Shown: positions 33,501-45,917, numbered from the stretch's first letter. The stretch: 64,000 nt of DNA from Plantago major (GCA_026545765.1 CM048842.1:73420871-73484870), one strand, 5' to 3'. A program made the numbers and translations. Notes: generated by a model not told the origin, from the letters alone.

Positions 33501-33963
33501 ATATCAACTCAAGTCCAACTAATTTCTCTTCTCCAAATTAAATTCAAATAGACGGTTCGAAATAAATTTCGGGATTTTACATATATTGTCACAAATGCCA
33601 TATAAGTCATAACAATCAGTTTTCTGTGTTCAATAGGCGCCTTTGGTCATAATCCCATTCAACCCCTCAACATTACCTTTAATCTTTATTAATTTTGATT
33701 TAATTATTATATATTTATTTCTAAAAATAAATAAATAAATAAATATATAGAGTATATATAACTGTTAATTAGTACTACACAAGCGAGTCGGTCGGTTGGG
33801 CGGTTGGCACACGCCTAACCGCCACCCACCCACCTAATGGCGGGTAACCAAGAAATTAACCGTGGCGGTTTTGTGCCAAAAAAATAACCGACGGGTGCGG
33901 TTGGTCAGCGGGCGAAATGGCGGGCGAGGCGGTCGGTTTTTTTTTTTTTTTTGTACACCCCTA
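30598..33963. mobile_element. Non-autonomous hAT-like element hosting a nested LTR element
   Basis: Ends TAGGGATGTAC and TAGGGGTGTAC (inverted). Flanks ATTTTATT (30590-30597) and ATTTTACT (33964-33971) are an 8-bp duplication with one change. G/C-rich GGCGGGT-type sequence lies near both ends. Without the nested insertion it is about 0.9 kb and has no transposase. Confidence 0.82.
31121..33581 (-). mobile_element. Short non-autonomous LTR retrotransposon with large LTRs
   Basis: LTRs at 31121-32158 (1038 bp) and 32541-33581 (1041 bp) both run TGTCACGCC..GGATTTTACA. They enclose only 382 bp. TATAT flanks both sides (31116-31120, 33582-33586). On the minus strand TGGTATCAAAGCC next to the right LTR matches the tRNA-iMet primer site with one change, and AAGGAAGGGAGGA next to the left LTR is a polypurine tract. 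No gag or pol. It resembles the TRIM/LARD class by structure but with unusually long LTRs for so short an interior. Open frames in the LTRs (near 31741-32022 and 33200-33445) are copies of each other and look non-coding. Confidence 0.9.
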
Positions 33964-34034
33964 ATTTTACTCTAGAACCGCACTAGTGAACTGAGTTTAT
34001 GAGTCGAAATTGATTTAAGAAGCATAACATAGCT

Positions 34035-34052
34035 GTGAATTGAGACATACAT

Positions 34053-34113
<61 letters not shown>
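34035..34113. repeat. (CATA)n/(TA)n microsatellite
   Basis: ACATATACATAT runs grade into CATA repeats. It marks the left edge of the next MITE. Confidence 0.9.
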
Positions 34114-35037
34114 GGGTTAGTTACAGAAACATCCCCTGTAAGAGTCCGGAATTACAATTTCCCCCAAACATTTTTTGCACACCCCCTGCCGTTAGTTGAC
34201 TAACAAAGTCAACGTTAGTTAACAAATCTTACTTTCAAACCCCAGTTGACGGTTGACTTTTTTAACGGAATTGACAGCTGGCATGATAATGACGTCATTA
34301 ATAAATCGTGAATTTTCGGAATTGCCCCATCAACTTTTACACTATAACCTCTAAATCTCCAACACATTCACTACACTACTTCACTTTCCTCAACAATCTC
34401 TCAATATCTTCCACCTTCATCTTTCACTTACACCTACAAAATCTACATCTTTAAGGTACAATCGGTTAGGGTTCTTGTTTTGAGTCCTGCAAGAGAGTTA
34501 TCAAGATCGACTAGTATCAAAACAGATCTTGTAAAATAGATCTACAGATCTTGGTCACATTTAACTCCACCAGAATAGTTTCGGAGGAATGGTATCGTCC
34601 ATGGTTTCAAATTCTTCCTTTTCAATCAATTTTCTTACTTTCTTCTACTTCTATTCCGTAAATTATTCAAATTTCCTTGTTACCATTTCAGAAAAATCTA
34701 TGTGTTTTTTTTTAAATTTGACTAATCTTACTTTGGGACCCCTCGAGTACAGAGGTGGAAACTATCAATCTTTATGACGTAATAAAAAAAATTGCTGATG
34801 TAAATTTTTTTTTTCAGAAAAAATATTTTGTTTACAAATCTTACTTTCAAACCCCAGTAGACGGTTGACTTTTTTAACGGTTTGACCGCGTTGACTCGTT
34901 GACTGATGGCGAAATTTAACGGCCATGAAACCCTGAGCAAAGTTCAGGGGGGAAATTGTAACGATCTTTCGGAACTCCTGGGTTTCAGGGGGGATTTGAA
35001 AAACGAGAATCTTACAGGGGGTGAAAGTGTAATTAAC

Positions 35038-35039
<2 letters not shown>
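34114..35039. mobile_element. Inverted-repeat element inserted in TA repeats (926 bp)
   Basis: Ends GGGTTAGTTACA and GGGTTAATTACA (inverted), with CCCCTGTAAGA also shared. TA repeats on both sides hide the target duplication. A 45-bp segment (CAAATCTTACTTTCAAACC..) is repeated directly at about 34223 and 34835. Confidence 0.72.

Positions 35040-35114
<75 letters not shown>
35040..35114. repeat. (TA)n microsatellite
   Basis: About 36 TA units without interruption. Confidence 0.98.
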
Positions 35115-35116
<2 letters not shown>

Positions 35117-35199
35117 AACATTCAAAATTAAAGTTGTTGGATACTATATTAACAACATTTGGTTTACATTTAACAAATCAAGCATATTTCTGCTATATA

Positions 35200-35345
35200 T
35201 ACACTTATAAGGAGTACAGAAGAGGCCTTTGGTTTGTCAGCAAACTCATATACGTACCTTTAATTTCTCGGCCTGGCGTACACGGGCTCTTTGCGCGTCA
35301 CCCGTTCTTTGCACTACTGCACAGGCCTGGCGTACCCCCACCCAA
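35200..35345 (+). pseudogene. U2 snRNA remnant with internal deletion (unit C)
   Basis: The U2 upstream stretch (CTTATAAGGAGTACAGAAGAGG) and about the first 20 nt (TACCTTTAATTTCTCGGCC) join directly to the last 75 nt (CTCTTTGCGCGTC, TTGCACTACTGCAC, GGCCTGGCGTACC). The branch-site region and the Sm site are gone. Confidence 0.82.
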
Positions 35346-35623
35346 TTCAGTGAATTTCTATGGGAATGGGGTTGATGCAACTCAATAAAAGAAATAAGTA
35401 TTTATGTTCAACTGTGCCATATAATTTCAGGCAAGTAAAAATCTATTTCCAATACTATCCATAATGAAACTTCAAGAGCCATATATATAAGTTCAGACAA
35501 GTAAAAACCTTAAATCTGTATCCAATATCCACAATAAAAAAAAGGAAAGAAAGTTTGATTAGTCCTAGAATATCTTTTATCTCTTTCAAGAAGAGTAACC
35601 TGAGTGATTGCTTGATTCACTCT

Positions 35624-36931
35624 TTACTTGTCAAACAAAAACTTGGGGAAAAACTGGGAATCATTCATCAATTGCGATTGTGATTGCGCAGAATCTCCTC
35701 CATTGCGTTGAAGCACGTTGTTGGTCAAGCAGCTGCGCAAAACTGCTTCAGAAGACAGCGCACTACCTCCCGGAAACTTATTATTCACCATCAGAGCAGC
35801 TCTACTTTGCGTTTGGAGCGGGGAATCAGAGTAATATTGGCTTGGAATATTGTTAGAAGAGCCAGCCATAGTAGAACCAATAGCTAGCCCCTGAGGGACC
35901 GGAGTTGGAAAGCCAACACCTTGGCTGCTGATTGGAGAGTTGTTCTGATCAGAAAAGCCAACACCTTTGAGAATCAGGTGGTGAAAACTTCGAAATATAT
36001 CCGGCTGGAATGCAGGAACACCATGATAGGAAATCCTGGGATCGAGCTGTTTCAACCACAGTCCATCCCCTTTATTCTCTGGTGCTCCAACCGGACTGCC
36101 ACCATCCAAACGAATGCCATTTCGGCGGCTCTGCGCTTGTGGAGTTGGTACAAAAGTTGGCAGATTCAAGTGTTGCGCAAACTGATCAGCTTTCTTGCCT
36201 TCTACGTTCATTGGTCCCTTCATAGGAAGCCTTCCTCCTATACATTCCCGTAGCTGCTTATTGCTCATCAGGTCAGTGGCTTGGTCGAGTTCCGCAGCCA
36301 CTTCAATAGCTTCTGAATTCGCATGCACATTATATGCGACTGCTCTTTTCGTGCCTTTCTCTCCCTCTGAGTGATTCTGAGGCTGCACACTGGAATCGGT
36401 TCCCTTTTGGATAGGTGATGTGCTCTTGTCAGCCAGCACGACTCTCGTCCGTGTTGGCCTAGACTCCACCAACTTCTCCATCTCTTCCTTCCACCGTCCA
36501 AACATTTGTTCACGGGCAACTTTGAGTTCATCAATTAATGAACTTGCAAAGATCTTAAGATCTTCGAACATCCGTGCCTGTTTAACACCTGAGTTTCTCG
36601 TCACTTTCCTTCTCTTCATCAAGATACTCTTGCCTTTATTCGTCTTCACCTCATTGCTCTTCTTCGACGTCTTGTTTGATCTTGCTTTTGTTTTCTTTTT
36701 GGCAGTTTTCACTGCCTCAACAACGTTGCTAGCATCATCAGGCTTTTGGCACGTTGCAGTTCTGGTCTCTTCATCATTTTCACGCAGAACCAAGTCCAGC
36801 TTAGGCTTCTCATGTCCCAGCTCCCCAGTTGGATTCATCGATTTGCAGTCATCGGAGGTGTCCCTATCATCGTCTCCCCTCCTAAACTCCCATATCTGCT
36901 GGAATTTCTCGTTTTGGTTGATGTGATTCAT
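35624..36931 (-). CDS. Unknown lysine-rich protein, copy C (435 aa)
   Basis: Full-length paralogue of copy A and nearest to copy B. It starts MNHINQNEKFQQIWEFRRGDDD at 36931, where copy A has MIH; TCTGCAG just before it is a 3' splice site, as in copy A. The basic segment (KKKTKARSNKTSKKSNEV..KRRK), the helix (EDLKIFASSLIDELKVAREQMF), LPTFVPTPQAQSRRNGIRLDGG and the C-terminal NDSQFFPKFL are all kept. It is longer than copy A through a Gln/Pro/Ser-rich stretch (SDQNNSPISSQGVGFPTPVP) present in B and C only. No known domain recognised. It is the best candidate for the functional member. Confidence 0.78.
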   Translation of the reverse strand: MNHINQNEKFQQIWEFRRGDDDRDTSDDCKSMNPTGELGHEKPKLDLVLRENDEETRTATCQKPDDASNVVEAVKTAKKKTKARSNKTSKKSNEVKTNKGKSILMKRRKVTRNSGVKQARMFEDLKIFASSLIDELKVAREQMFGRWKEEMEKLVESRPTRTRVVLADKSTSPIQKGTDSSVQPQNHSEGEKGTKRAVAYNVHANSEAIEVAAELDQATDLMSNKQLRECIGGRLPMKGPMNVEGKKADQFAQHLNLPTFVPTPQAQSRRNGIRLDGGSPVGAPENKGDGLWLKQLDPRISYHGVPAFQPDIFRSFHHLILKGVGFSDQNNSPISSQGVGFPTPVPQGLAIGSTMAGSSNNIPSQYYSDSPLQTQSRAALMVNNKFPGGSALSSEAVLRSCLTNNVLQRNGGDSAQSQSQLMNDSQFFPKFLFDK

Positions 36932-36944
36932 GACTGCAGAGACT

Positions 36945-37936
36945 AAATTGTATTTAAAAAAAATCTGAACGAGAAAAACAATGACTAATCTAAATCAGGA
37001 CTATATATAATACCAGAAATGCCAAAAGTTCAAGTGAATTATGCACCTTTGTCAGGGGTTAATAGTTGCACCTCGAATGCACTTTAGGCTAATAAAATCT
37101 GGATCCATTTCAAAGAAAACGTACTGTTAATATTTAAGAATCACTGAACAATAACTTGACACATATTGTATTATTTATTATAATCAAAGTTGGAGCCAGG
37201 AACTTGAATGGGCGGGAATTATTTTGTAGTAGTATTCTGGAGTTTGGGTTTCGGTTGAAAAATTAAATAATTGAATATAGTGTGGCTACGAAAACATGAA
37301 ATGAAAAACTTTTTCCAATGGCACTTTTCCGAAACAATGTCAAATTTTAAAGGAAAAGAGATCTTGATTCAAATTTTGATATTGTACTGACAGAATTTGG
37401 ATAAAAACAATCAATCCATAAGTTCAAATGTTCAATAGACTCCATTTTCGCCGGAACATATGATTTTTTTCAACTTATAGTTAAATATTAAATAAAGATT
37501 TATCTCTTTACTTAAGGATTCTTAATTAGTTCCTTATTCACAAGAATAATGTGATAAACTAATTATTATACGTGTAAGTTTAAATTTTAGACGTTAATTA
37601 TAATAAAGTATCACAAAATTACTGCACCAACATTATAGAATTTGGTACTTTAGGGGGCGCGAACATTTAAATTTTTAAAATTTTACATAGAAAAAAAATG
37701 GAGCCCTTTTCTCGCCCATTAATCATGCACTCAAACAAGTACAAAGAAAACAACATACATTTGGGAAAGAAAAAAAAAAGAATGTATCTTACATGTATTT
37801 TGCAGATATCAGACCTGAAAATGTAGAGAAGTATTCCACTCAAAGTCTCAATCAACCTGCATTTTTTATGAGACAGATGAGTCTTGGAAAGGAAGAAAAA
37901 GATGTGATTTTTAAGTACTGTGATTTGAAGCTTACC
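36945..37936 (-). other. 5' UTR intron and leader of copy C
   Basis: Alignable with the unit A and B introns; donor GAAG|GTAAGC at 37936. AT-rich, nothing else seen. Confidence 0.5.
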
Positions 37937-38479
37937 TTCACAGCAATGCTTTTTACTATAAATGGCTTTGGTAGAAATAAATTTTGGTGAGTGGTTTTTA
38001 ATTTGTGTTGACAAGCAGAGTATAAATATGAGAGGAGTTAATGTGTAGCTGAGTGAGTGAGATCTCACTGTGTTTTATACTGAAAATTGTAATAATTATT
38101 TCACTCCACATTTGTAATAATTAATGTAATGTAATTCCATTAATTAGTCCAATTCATGATTACATCAATATTGAATAAACATGTTCAATTATGCTAGATT
38201 AGTCATTTTCAACTTGACTTGATAATCCCAGGTTGTCATAAGTAATAGTTTATGATTTTACATTGTGTATTTAGAGATATAGTCAATTGATTCTGATTCT
38301 ACATTATGTAATTTGGAAATGAGTCACTCGTAGCAAATTTGGGGAGTGGTATTTTGATTTAGAAAAATATGGAATGTTAATAATTGAGTTGTCCTGACAA
38401 TATAATTGGCAAGTTATTGTAATACGGGGAATTTAAGGAGAGTGGTTGCCAACCACACGTGCTACGTATTGAGTTCCGA

Positions 38480-39600
38480 TCGATTACGGTGTTAATCTGG
38501 CTGTTTGGGAGCCAATTTAAGAAGAACTAGGTCTTCTAAAATGGACTTTTAACATTTTCTGGTTTGGCTCTCCATTTTAGAGGAGAAAGTTACAAATTGA
38601 GTTTTGAAACCCTCAATTTTCTCTCCCTAGCCATGACGTCTTTCTCGGTCATTCTTGAGTCATCTCAATCATGTTTCCTGCTACGTACCACTCCAATAAA
38701 ATACTATACTATACTAATCATCCACTGTGCAAAAAAAATTTTACCCAGCTAAAAATGCTACTTAGTTGAAATATCACTAAGACATTATTAACAATAGGAT
38801 GTTATTTATTGTAATTTGTAATTATATACATACCAATAAGATGCACTTTTATTTTTGACATTCCATTTATAAGTTGTCTAAAATTAAGTGTGTGTCCTAG
38901 AGCGATCTTAATTACCAACTAAGAAATATCCATGTGTGTGCACAAGTGACGGAGTGATGATAAAGTGTGCGAGAATGTACATGTGTTGGTACAATGAAGA
39001 TACTTTTTTTTCGAAAATCCATCTATAAGAAATCAATAGTTAAGCATGCTTGTTCCGAAGCATCGACCTATGGCAAGTCTCCTAGTGCGCGCACGATTGA
39101 TGACAAAGTGTGCATCAAAGAACATGTGTTGGTATTGTGGGACCCGCATATCATCCGGAGAGCATTCTAGCAGTAACCGCGCCAGCCCCAAAGACCGTGA
39201 CTCGATGGATTAGTTGTCAGCTCGTTACAACTTTAAACTATCTACGATAAATTAACATCAACAAACCAACATTATCTATACATAATTCATTTTTCAACTA
39301 AACAACTAATTTTTAAACGAAATTCCACAAATATCAATCAAATCATTTTAACAACCTTAAACAATCCTTCTATCAAATTTTAATTTTACGAATCTCAATG
39401 CACATCATTTTATCTTACACAATCTTATCTAACCTATTTCAAGTATCCTATCTAATCCCTATTAAAATTTCAATCCATTACCAAATATTAAATTTTAAAA
39501 CTCTACTAAAATTCAGTTATTATTCATAATTGCTTTTTTTAAAAACTCTTCTAAAATTCAGTTTTTAAATAACTCCCAAAACCGTGTGAATGACTCTTTT
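38480..39600. other. Stretch present only in unit C, possible inserted element
   Basis: Unit B-like sequence stops near 38450 and resumes near 39605. The ends share TTTGGGAG and TCTTCTAAAAT/GAATTTTAGAAGA in inverted orientation, hinting at a terminal-inverted-repeat element, but I found no target duplication. No gene seen. Confidence 0.35.
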
Positions 39601-39789
39601 TTTAGTACAGCTATATGTATATTTCTAGTTAACTCTGTCAAAAATGTAATAATTGCATTGATCTATTTTCTTTGTCGTATGCCCTTGGAAATTGTTTTTG
39701 TAAATAAATTTTGCTTTAGTTGTTGGAGACTTTATTGCATGTTTTAGTCATTTTAGGGTTGTAGTTGTGCACTTTTTTCCTCTTTCTTT

Positions 39790-40600
39790 TTTCCCAACAA
39801 CCTATCTATATTCTATATAATACATTAATAAAAAAAGGTTCTTAGTCATTCTAGCCTATCCAAATCATTCAAATATGTGGCAAAATAAAGAGCTTTCATT
39901 GGTTATTTCATTCCATGTTGGCAAATTATTTTATTCTAATTGGTCCAAAATTTCAATTATGTTGATGTGTTTTAGTTTGGTAAGTTTGTGAAACATAATT
40001 TTCATTCAATTCATTCCTTAATTTATGTGCAGTAAACTGAATTCTAAGGGTAAGGGACGGAGTGACTATGGAGTTGTCTCTTGTAATATCAGAAAGAGAT
40101 ACTCCAGCAGTTCCCAATTCGCTTTTCTTTCAATAACTTGAATCACATTATAAAGAAACATCGTCCGAAACAAAAGACTTTGTCTTGACAAACATAAAAA
40201 TTAAGCAACTCCGAACAAACATGGGGGATCACAAGATTTTTCTAATCATGCAAGAAAAATTAGCATGTCATAAATGCATTGATCAAAATGGAGGCACACA
40301 AGATTTTCTAGCCGTGCATGTGATCAATCATCTTATCTCAATCACCTTGAACATAAAGATTAACCGAAATATAGAGTATTTTCTCAACTCATTCCAACCA
40401 GTATAACAATACAAAAATCTATCTATTGCGGGTGCCAGAATCTGATAAAACATTCCGAGTTAAACTTGATTGCTCGGAGCATATCTGTAACCTTGAGCTT
40501 TTTATCATATACCATTCATCTATTCCAATCAACATGAGTTTCTAAAGATAATACATACCAGCAAACATGTCTTCTATTCAAGCATACATAATGATACAAA
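39790..40600. other. Intergenic between unit C and the MurE-like gene
   Basis: AT-rich; no gene, RNA or clear repeat recognised. It presumably includes the 3' UTR of the MurE-like gene near its right end. Confidence 0.5.
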
Positions 40601-40603
40601 ACC

Positions 40604-43600
40604 TTACAAAATTGTGACTTTTCCGTTTCCAGTCCACTCGCCACAAGACACCAAGTTATGCAACCTGCAAAGAGAGATCAACCTGAGGCACGAAGGAGAG
40701 AGAAAAAACGAAAAGAGGAGAGAAAAACATCAGAATAGGAGGTAATGATTACCTCAGTACTAGTCCCCTGGTTTAGAGAACAATGAGTACCCATGTGAAC
40801 TAAATCAATAAAAAATATGATATCTAGCACCTGTTTGTGACCACATGCCCTCATTGGTAGCAATAATATACTTTCCCAAAGTGGATGGATGAGTATTCGC
40901 GCCCTCTAAATTCAGACCATCTGTTGCGACAACCAGTCTCAGGAGTTCTCAATCTGCTTTATTTTGTTCTATCTTCCGCTAGACTAATCACTTTCTGCAT
41001 GAGTGTAACTACCCTAATGACTCTCAGGCAACCTGAGACAGCATATGCAAGACATAATAAATAACAAGAATTACTGCATCTTCGGCCAAAAACTATCCAG
41101 AATCCATGCTTAATAGTGAAACAAACCAAAAATAGAATAACGAAAAAAAACTAGGAACTTTCAACTCTAGCATCATTTGTATGTGCAGACTTTGTAGAGC
41201 ACTGAATGGCGCCCAAAAGGTACAGATCATAGACTTGATTTGCCTGATGTTAATTAAGCCGAAGAAAAGAAAAATACACTTTAAGCATTGAAGATTGTAC
41301 AAATGTGCTCCATTAGTAATGCAGGAACAATGTTACGAAAAATAAACATTGAACGTATCATGTATGGAATAATCAGAAAAGCATACCTCCATGGAAATTC
41401 ACTAGTATCAATTCCAGCCTGATGAAGCTCGTCAACGTACTGAAGTGCTTCACGGCACTCCTCTCTATCATCAAAGAATTCGTTCTTGTCTCCTTCTATT
41501 TGATATGTTTCATCGCCTTTCCCAGTAACAACCTACATTATTTGCAGAGATGTGTGACAACACCATTCAAAGGTGGAAGCGGAATGCTAGTTCATGAGTT
41601 GAAGAGTGTAAGTTAGTAGTCCTAAGGTCAACAATAAAGGTAAACTCTGTCCAGCCCACATACTTACAGCTTGGAAATACATTTTATTTTCTACAATTTA
41701 ATGCATATACCAATCAAAATGAATCTCTAGATCTAATCACAAGCAATGTTTGTGCATTGTTTCTTAAACGTCAGTTACACCTTTTCTCTATCATATACCT
41801 CATTGTAAGAAAGTGAAAACCTCTCAATCTTAAAAGGGACACAATAAAAAGAAAGTGAAAACCTCTCAATCTTAAAAAGAACACAATAAAAGAAAGTGAG
41901 AACCTCTCAATCTTAAAAAAATATATCCTCATAATCCTGTAAGCATAGCATCCAACGTTTAGCTTGACTGATAGTGATAAGTGGTATCATGTATATGTTT
42001 TACCGTCAAATTATATCATTCTTGAATTAGGTGGAATCAAATTTATATTTTCTTGCCACATTAACACAGTGATGCTTTTTTCTATAGGTTTCAGCTTTTG
42101 TCCCACTGACATCAACAAATACTTTCAGAACCACAATTTTTCTCCCAAAAAGCAACCAAAACAAGAAAAAACATGACATAATTATATATAAAGAACTTAC
42201 AACTACATCGCCTTCCTCTCCCATGGCTACTGCACATCTTACGGCCACTCGTCTTATATCATGTAGGAATAGTCGGTGGCCATTAGCTAGAGGTGGATAG
42301 TAATCATTTTCTCCATGCTTCAAGTAATCCTGCATTGTCCACCCGATACCGGCCAACATGTCATCCAATATGTCCACTGGGAAGGAGAATTACCACCCAA
42401 CAATGTCATGTTAAGCAATGAAAGAGGTGAAGATCTCTAAATCACTTTCACTAATATCATCTCCGAGTGAGCTGATAAATTAAGGTGTCCAAAAAGAATA
42501 TTTGTAATTTTCTATTCAGGTTTTCATACTGATAAAGAGGGAGTGAAAGGCAAACTTGCAGCATCATTTAACGCTCGAATCAATGCTTAATTGTACTTCT
42601 CTCGGGGTGGTGTGCACACTAACATATCATTCTTGCATGCTAGTTGACTTACACCTTAGACTGCAAGATGCTTACGTCTTAATATAGTAATCAAGTGATA
42701 TACTTACAAGGATCTTCTGTCCTCGGGTTGTCCGATGTCAAGATAGTTACATCACTTTTATCAGTTGCAATCTTCGCCATCATAGGCCTCTTCCCTCTTT
42801 CACCTTCTCCAGGACAACCAACAACTTCAAAATTATATCAAGACGTGAATTAGTGAATGGTGATTACCTTGCCAGGAAACAATTGTGGATCTGGATCTCT
42901 TATGCCTTATTTATGTAAATTAGTATGCACATTCAGCATAAAAACACCCAACTTAAAGTAACAACTATGAAAACTAAGTCTTGAGTGACGTAAACAAACC
43001 AATAATGCTGTTTACACAAAGATTTCAAGTACAAACCGGTTTAGGTATATCATACGTACCATGCTAACAACAACCAGCCTACGAATAATTATTTGCCAAT
43101 TTGTTACTACAACATATTGAGTGTACCAGCATCCACCTCGAATAGAAGTTTACGTGAGATATAAGTGAGAGAAAGCCAGTCTACCTCGGGCCATCAACAT
43201 CATGAGATTATTTATACCTAGAACAACGTGATAGGAAGCCAGTCTACCATCACTCCCATCAATATTTTAATTCAAGATTTTTACTCATGTACCATGACCA
43301 TTAGGCATACAGCACTATTCCTCTTTGATGGACTTTCAAGAACTATAAAACTTATTGTTCTTAGTTAACATGTTGAGATATTCACTGCTTTTTTAGTAAT
43401 ACACAAGTTATCTCATAAATCTTTGTTTTAACATCTACAAGTCACTCTCAGATTATAACGATACAAGTACAAATGATCCGGAGATTTCCTACTTCCTAGA
43501 CCTCACAAATCCTAGAATGTCTGTAAATTATCCCCCGTACTAGTCAACTGAATCAACATTTGAAAAGGAGTATATTAAGTGCTTTCAAATTTTCAATCAG

Positions 43601-45545
43601 AAACCAACTGATGTGTGTGAAAGTGCAACAGAAGTACTTTTAGAGAAAAATGCCAACAATAACCCAGCGCCCTAATTAAAAAGTAATATAAAGAAAGGTA
43701 GATAATGAAGCTTATAGAACACAAACCAGTGATAATCCTTCTTGGGGAAAGCTCTCTCACATAATCAAGGAGTCTAGACAACCCACCGGGAGTACGTGCA
43801 TGATCTACTATCACTCCAAAAGCCTGCTCCTCGTCTATCAACTCACACCTGCCAGGAACAGCATCAACCTCTTCGACTCCTCTAACAATATCTTCTAAAG
43901 GTGCCCCAACAGCTACTCCAACAGCAATGGCAGCAAGAATGTTGTAAATATTATGCCTTCCAAGTAGGCCAGATGAAATCTCCAGTATTCCTTGAGGTGT
44001 GTTAACCAATACCTGCGTCTCGAACAGGGTTAATTCAAACTTCAACGGGTGGACATCAGCACTCTTATCCTCCAGCGCATAAGTCACAACAGGCACATCA
44101 GGGCTCCCCTGAGAAATAAAATAATTTGCATTTGGATCATCAATATTCACAATTTTACGATGCCTCTCCGGGTCGACCATCCTGGAAAAAAGCTTAGCCT
44201 TTGCATCCCGATACTCCTCCTCAGTCCCAAAAAAATCCAAATGATCCCTTGTCAAATTCGTGAAAACTGCAATGTCAATGTCAACCTCATCACACCTTCC
44301 TGATGCCAACCCAATCGATGAAGCCTCCATGACCAATGCCTCGGTCCCATTGTGCTCCATCTTCGCCATCAACTTCTGAACCATAACCTCATCAGGATTC
44401 TTTGAAGGCGACTCCAACTTGTTATCCCCATGAACATAGTACCCCACAGTACTTAACATCCCTGTCCTTAACCCCATCGCCTCATACACCCCTTTTACCA
44501 AATAAGAAGTCTCAGTCATCCCATTCGTCCCAGTTATTCCAATAACCGACATATTCCTAGACGGATACCTAAAAAATGAAGCCGCTAGTGCAGCAAGAAC
44601 CGCATTAGTATCCTCAACAATAACCAAGGCCTTACATCCCAATGTACCCTCAATATCAATCTCTTTACTCGCTACAACAGCCACAGCACCTCTCTTATCC
44701 GCCTCAGACAGATACAAATGCCCGTCCGTCGTCCTCCCAACGCAACACACAAACAAATCACCACTCTCCACAAGACGAGAATCATGCGAAATCCCCCTAA
44801 CTTCCACCTCCAAATTACCATAAACCGAAATCGGAACCACTCTACTCTCATCCAACAACTCAGCCAAACTCATCCTAAACCCAGGGTCAACAATCCTAGA
44901 CTTAGCATTCCCAAACTCATCAAGATCAATATCAAAAGAAGACGAATCATTGGACAACTCATTATCATCTCCACTAACCTCAAACTCCTCCCCATCAGAA
45001 CCCTCACCTTCAGCCAGTCCTTGCAACTCACTAATCTCCTCCACATCCCCCAATTCATCAGGATCCAGCTCATCATCAACAGCAACATCGATCTCCGGCT
45101 TCTTCTTCGGCTTAATCAGCCCCTTTTTGATAAATTCTTCACGCTTCATCGCAATTGCAATGTCAATTTCGCCGAAAAGGTCGTCACCGGAGTCGCCCTG
45201 TCTTGCGGAAGCGGGTAATTCATCAGTTTCTTCAATTGCTTTGAGGAAAGTTGGCTGGTCCTTCTCGTACTGCTCCTGCTGGAGCTTGCGAGCTCGAGCA
45301 GCGTGGCGTTGGATTTGCTCGAACTTGTTGACGCCGTGCATAGTGTCTTCTGGTGCTTCGGGTGGGTCATCGTCTGATGGAGTGGGGTAGTATTTGCCGT
45401 CAGGGCCAATGGCGGAGATAGGAGAGAGGAGTGGCGGACGGTGGCGGAAGATGAGGAAGTGCTGGTGGTGGAATTTGGGAAGAGGGAGAGATGGTGGTGG
45501 TGGTGGTTTTGGGAATTTTGTGAGAGAAAGGGAAGATAGAAGCAT
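40604..45545 (-). CDS. MURE: MurE-like protein, chloroplastic (UDP-MurNAc-tripeptide ligase family), five exons
   Basis: Exons 45545-43727, 42824-42708, 42376-42201, 41532-41387 and 40664-40604, all with GT-AG introns, sum to 2319 nt, an exact 772-codon frame plus stop. The N-terminus is Ser/Leu/Pro-rich like a plastid transit peptide. An acidic plant-specific segment follows, then the Mur ligase N-terminal, central ([22 protein letters not shown]) and C-terminal domains ([28 protein letters not shown]). Bacterial MurE adds diaminopimelate to the peptidoglycan precursor. In angiosperms the homologue is known to act in chloroplast gene expression with the plastid RNA polymerase. Here the P-loop Lys is Met (GTNGM) and the GKGHE His is Asp, in line with a non-enzymatic role. 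The last exon is the least certain; an acceptor 18 nt upstream would also be in frame. Confidence 0.92.
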
Positions 45546-45700
45546 AGCTACCTGACTGTGTGAGTTTGTGAGAGAGAAAGTGAGGTTTTAGACTTGTGTT
45601 TCAGTGAGCTGAAAATGGATAGGGGTTTAGTTTGGGAGGGAAGGTTAAACGACGTCGTTGCTCTGAAATTCTTCCTCTTTTGCTATAAAATAATCAACTT
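45546..45700 (-). promoter_or_regulatory. 5' UTR/promoter region of the MurE-like gene
   Basis: GA/GT-rich leader sequence on the minus strand directly upstream of the start codon; no clear TATA box. Confidence 0.4.
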
Positions 45701-45737
45701 ATGCGTGAACAAATGAATAAAGTAGGAGATATAGAAT

Positions 45738-45739
45738 CC

Positions 45740-45766
<27 letters not shown>
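45738..45766. repeat. (TA)n microsatellite
   Basis: Uninterrupted TA repeat of about 28 bp. Confidence 0.95.
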
Positions 45767-45771
<5 letters not shown>

Positions 45772-45917
45772 GGTGACGTATCTCAATAAAGAGGCACGAC
45801 ACATGTGTAAAATTTTATGTGGCATGTCTCTTTGAATTTCATTGAGTTTTATTTACAAAATTAAATAAAAAAGAAAATAGTTATTTAGAAGTGTACTATA
45901 TATTTTTGGTATGTTAA

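Larger units (their letters stand above)
30340..39790. repeat. Segmental duplication unit C, expanded by insertions
   Basis: Sequence alignable with 18675-19120 is found in pieces at 30350-30560, 33972-34040 and 35120-35250, separated by a hAT-like element and a MITE. Gene copy C, its leader and upstream region follow to about 39790, with a further unrelated stretch at about 38480-39600. Confidence 0.8.

Noticed and set aside
34765..35388. Open frames made of Ile-Tyr repeats
   Set aside because: Translation of the (TA)n microsatellite.
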